Assembly (NCBI GenBank): GCA_964561925.1
Contig: CAZLRW010000007.1
Coordinates: 1 to 64,000 of the forward strand
Direction of reading: 5' to 3'
DNA: 64,000 nt
From: SZUA-430 sp964561925
Lineage (GTDB): Bacteria > Pseudomonadota > Alphaproteobacteria > Micropepsales > Micropepsaceae
Shown piece by piece: positions 61,725-64,000 of the stretch. The notes under the pieces are model-generated. The model saw nothing but the letters and a program-made list of their open reading frames with translations. It searched no databases and was not told where the DNA came from. How positions within the stretch are numbered: position 1 is the stretch's first letter; each line of letters opens with the position of its first letter. Made by a program: the position numbers and the translations under genes.

Positions 61725-62987
61725 TCAGAGTTTGCCCGTCAGCGAGAGTTGGAACTGCCCGCTCGAATACTCGAACGGCAAATCGCTGGAGTTGCGGTCG
61801 GTGAACTCCCAGCCAGCGTCGAAGTGCAGATTGTTGTTGATGAGCAGGCGCCCCGACACGGAACCCTGCAGGATGTCGTCGTTGCGCACGATGTCCTGAT
61901 ACTCGGCGTTCTCGTAGCCCAGGCTGCCGCTCACGATCAGATTGCGCAGCAATTCGTGGTCCACGCCGAGGCGCCCGCGCGTCGACACATAGCCCGACGC
62001 GGCGCCGATCGACGTGTCTTCGATCGTGCGCGCCCCGTCGATCGAGATCGTCGTCAGCATGGTCGGAAACCACTTCAGCCCCGCGCCGAACGCCAGCTCG
62101 GCCGCCTCGTCGAACGCGGCGTCGTCGTAGCTGCGCAGCGTGTAGCCCGCGTACAATTCGCCGACCAGCATGTGCGTCATCGCGAACTCGACGCCGCCGT
62201 CGACGCCCCAGCCGCTGGAATCGCGGTTGAAGCCGTCGTCATCCGTTTCCGCGTCGAAGTCGTGTTCGCTGAACCGCCCGCGCAGAAAAAGCGCCGTGTT
62301 CGCGGTCGCCTCGACGGCCGTCTTGGCGAAAAACTCCGTGACGGTCCGGTCGCGGTCGTCGTTGTTGAACGCGTCGGGCAGGTTCACGCGCGGCGTGTCC
62401 TCGTAGTCCAGCTGGTCGAGACTGAGCCCCACCGACAGCTTCACGCGATTGAACGCGTGTGCGAACTCGGCGGCAAATCCCATCCGCGCGTACTCGGTCG
62501 GCTCCGCCGGATCGCCGGCGAGAAGCCCGCCCGTCAAGTCGGTGCCGCGCGCTTCATGAAGCTGGGCGTAGTGCGCCTCCGCCGTGAGTTCCGTTCCGCG
62601 GCTGAAGTCGAGCCTGAGATCGGCTGCGGCGTTCCAGTCGGTGCGGTTTTCGCTTTCCTGATTCGAGTACCAGAGGGATTTCGAGGCAAGCACGAGCCCG
62701 AGCGCGTGGCGCGACCACGCCGACTCGAATTTGAACTCGGGTCCCAGCGTCGTGAAGTAGTCGCCGACATTCGAGACGTCGTTGAAGACGTTGTCGCTGT
62801 AACCGAAACCCGTCGAGAGCGCGGGATAGAGAAAAAACGAACCCACGCGCAATCCGGGCGCGTCGAACTCCGGCCGCGCGCGCGTCATCACATCCGCACT
62901 CGACTGCGCGTCGGGGTCGTCGGCCAACGCCGCGGCGCTCCCCAGGAACGCCCAAAGCACTGCCGACGCGAACACTGTGTGCCGCAC
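61725..62987 (-). CDS. outer-membrane beta-barrel protein of the exopolysaccharide locus
   Basis: 420 residues from a GTG at 62987, chosen because gggagaa lies 7-10 bases upstream and the N terminus (RHTVFASAVLWAFLGSAAALA) is then a signal peptide; an ATG 18 codons upstream is less likely. The mature part alternates polar and hydrophobic residues in beta-strands and has SFFLYPALSTGFGYSDNVF near its start, typical of BBP2-type putative barrel proteins in polysaccharide loci. It ends in FQLSLTGKL. It probably assists polymer secretion across the outer membrane. Confidence 0.83.
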   Translation of the reverse strand: MRHTVFASAVLWAFLGSAAALADDPDAQSSADVMTRARPEFDAPGLRVGSFFLYPALSTGFGYSDNVFNDVSNVGDYFTTLGPEFKFESAWSRHALGLVLASKSLWYSNQESENRTDWNAAADLRLDFSRGTELTAEAHYAQLHEARGTDLTGGLLAGDPAEPTEYARMGFAAEFAHAFNRVKLSVGLSLDQLDYEDTPRVNLPDAFNNDDRDRTVTEFFAKTAVEATANTALFLRGRFSEHDFDAETDDDGFNRDSSGWGVDGGVEFAMTHMLVGELYAGYTLRSYDDAAFDEAAELAFGAGLKWFPTMLTTISIDGARTIEDTSIGAASGYVSTRGRLGVDHELLRNLIVSGSLGYENAEYQDIVRNDDILQGSVSGRLLINNNLHFDAGWEFTDRNSSDLPFEYSSGQFQLSLTGKL

Positions 62988-63087
62988 GAGGACGTTCTCC
63001 CAGTCGCCGGCGCGCGATATGCGAACCGGCGCACGCTTCACTCAACTCGAAACGGCGTCCCCGCGAAGCCGCTTCAAGTCCCCAAGT

Positions 63088-63528
63088 TCACTGACCGCTC
63101 GGCGGATCCCCTGCCGTGCCGAGCGCCGCAAACGAACCCTGATAGATCTCCGCACTTGCGGTGCCGCCGCCTGGCTTGGCGGCGACGCGGCCCATCGCAA
63201 AAGCCGCATCGAGACGCGCAACGTCTTTGCCCTTTTTGAAGAGGGCAAACGCGTCCGCAATGACTTGCCTGTTGGCGCAACGCCCGAGATCGCCGAAGAA
63301 CGTCGCCGTACCGAACGCCTCCGCCACCTGCTCAAGCTGCATCGCATCGTCGGCCGAGAGTGCGCTGACCGCCGCGTTGACCGCATCGAGCGTCTGCGCC
63401 GCACAGATCGCGTTCGCCAAGTCGGCGACCGGGTCCTCGCCGGGCGCAGCCTGTGCCGCGAACGCGAGCGCGGCCGCCGTCCCGGTGGCGGCGGCAAGGC
63501 GGACAAAGAACGGCGGCATGCGTGACAT
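63088..63528 (-). CDS. small secreted helical protein
   Basis: 146 residues from the ATG at 63528. A signal peptide (MSRMPPFFVRLAAATGTAAALAFAAQA) is followed by a mostly helical region with two cysteines (LANAICAAQTLD; GDLGRCANRQV). I do not recognise the family. It lies between the Wza-type gene and the barrel gene on the same strand, with about 100 bases to the barrel gene, and so probably belongs to the same unit. Confidence 0.65.
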   Translation of the reverse strand: MSRMPPFFVRLAAATGTAAALAFAAQAAPGEDPVADLANAICAAQTLDAVNAAVSALSADDAMQLEQVAEAFGTATFFGDLGRCANRQVIADAFALFKKGKDVARLDAAFAMGRVAAKPGGGTASAEIYQGSFAALGTAGDPPSGQ

Positions 63529-63702
63529 GGGAGGCCCCCATTTCGCAGGCGTGCACGCGCACACCCGCTGTCAGGCGTTAATGATTCGCCCGAAGACTCT
63601 AGCTGTCGCGACAGGGGGGGCCAAGGGAAAGTAGGCGGAAGCGGTCGCACCGCCTAGCTGTAGCAATTTTCCCGTGCAACGCTCGGGGTGCGAGACCGCG
63701 CG

Positions 63703-64000
63703 CTAGAAGAACCGTTCCGGGATGCGAATCTCGTCGCCCGGCAAGACCTTTGTCTGCGGCGTGACCGTGATCGAGGATTTCTTGCCGCCGCGGGTGATCT
63801 CGACCGTGCTCTCGCTGGCCCGGTAGGTGTAGCCCTCCGCAAGCGCCACCGCCTTCTGCACGGTCATTCCGCTCACATAGGCGTATTGGCCGGGCTTCTT
63901 CACTTCGCCCAGCACGTAGATCGGGCGGAAACTCGTCACCTCGGCGTTGACGCGCGGATCGCGCAGGATCTCCGCCTCGCGCAGCTTCGTCGCGTAAGCG
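63703..64000 (-). CDS. polysaccharide export protein (Wza-type), C-terminal part cut by window end
   Basis: Only the last 98 residues are in the window. They include ILRDPRVNAEVTSFRPIYVL, then GEVKKPGQYAYVSGMTVQKA, which is the SLBB domain of outer-membrane polysaccharide exporters, and end with LPGDEIRIPERFF. Such proteins form the octameric outer-membrane channel partnered with Wzc. It is at the head of the minus-strand unit as far as visible; its start is beyond the window. Confidence 0.9.
   Translation of the reverse strand, partial: AYATKLREAEILRDPRVNAEVTSFRPIYVLGEVKKPGQYAYVSGMTVQKAVALAEGYTYRASESTVEITRGGKKSSITVTPQTKVLPGDEIRIPERFF

Noticed and set aside
61683..63239. Long plus-strand frame opposite the outer-membrane barrel gene
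   Set aside because: It is the antisense shadow of a protein with signal peptide and beta-strand pattern; the product has no recognisable features.
1..64000. tRNA, rRNA, integrase or insertion-sequence genes
   Set aside because: I searched the gaps for tRNA T-loop patterns and the reading frames for transposase or integrase motifs and found none, so the acquired segments cannot be tied to a specific mobile element.

Overview
The window is a high-GC chromosomal segment from an alphaproteobacterium. The strongest evidence is gene order: pepA-holC divergent from lptF-lptG-lptD-surA-pdxA-rsmA, facing fabD-fabG-acpP-fabF-mltG-yicC-gmk. A PAS_5-type sensor and XRE/PAS regulators also fit that class. 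LPS-assembly genes (lptF, lptG, lptD) show a Gram-negative outer membrane. I cannot name a genus from sequence alone.

Layout. (1) 1-4.5 kb: the 3' end of an ABC-F ATPase, small hypotheticals, a DUF2459 protein, a holC 3'-end fragment, then intact holC and pepA. (2) 4.7-12.5 kb, plus strand: the LPS export/outer-membrane assembly run, whose genes mostly overlap by 4 bases. (3) 12.5-18.5 kb, minus strand: fatty-acid synthesis genes running into mltG, yicC and gmk. (4) 18.5-30.5 kb: a mixed accessory stretch with an O-antigen-ligase-like protein, a nucleotide-sugar dehydrogenase, an AbgT transporter, cupins, AraC, MAPEG, OsmC and GNAT proteins, and a BTAD/alpha-beta-hydrolase fusion. (5) 30.8-42.2 kb: an AurF-like diiron gene and an ARPP-1 gene, each broken by one missing base, a truncated cupin copy, two sugar epimerases, a secreted protein with 37-residue tandem repeats, and an AraC/amidohydrolase/hydrolase group. 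(6) 42.2-45.6 kb: two small membrane-protein genes, the first very AT-rich, around a 307-bp duplicated piece of the neighbouring PAS_5 gene, followed by two adjacent PAS-like regulators. (7) 46-64 kb: an exopolysaccharide locus, mostly on the minus strand.

How the genes work together. The exopolysaccharide locus holds a Wza-type export protein (cut by the window edge), an outer-membrane barrel, a Wzc-type chain-length tyrosine autokinase, a PilZ protein (probable c-di-GMP input), a polysaccharide deacetylase, a WcaJ-like initiating transferase, a Wzy/ligase-like protein, a MurJ/Wzx-like flippase, three GT4 glycosyltransferases and AsnB. This is a nearly complete Wzx/Wzy-type pathway. The 18.5-35 kb region adds likely sugar-nucleotide supply (UDP-sugar dehydrogenase, UDP-glucuronate epimerase, galE).

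Points to follow up. The centre of the exopolysaccharide locus (about 47.0-54.0 kb) has lower GC and different codon use from both flanks, with one boundary inside a glycosyltransferase gene and the other on an ATGA start/stop overlap, so it looks like an exchanged cassette. Three partial gene duplicates (holC, cupin, PAS_5) and two single-base frameshifts lie in one window. Other unusual items are the PilZ/unknown/deacetylase operon, the BTAD-hydrolase fusion, the recently expanded 111-bp coding repeats, an exactly 11-bp-phased repeat downstream of galE, and a strong orphan terminator at 45.7 kb.
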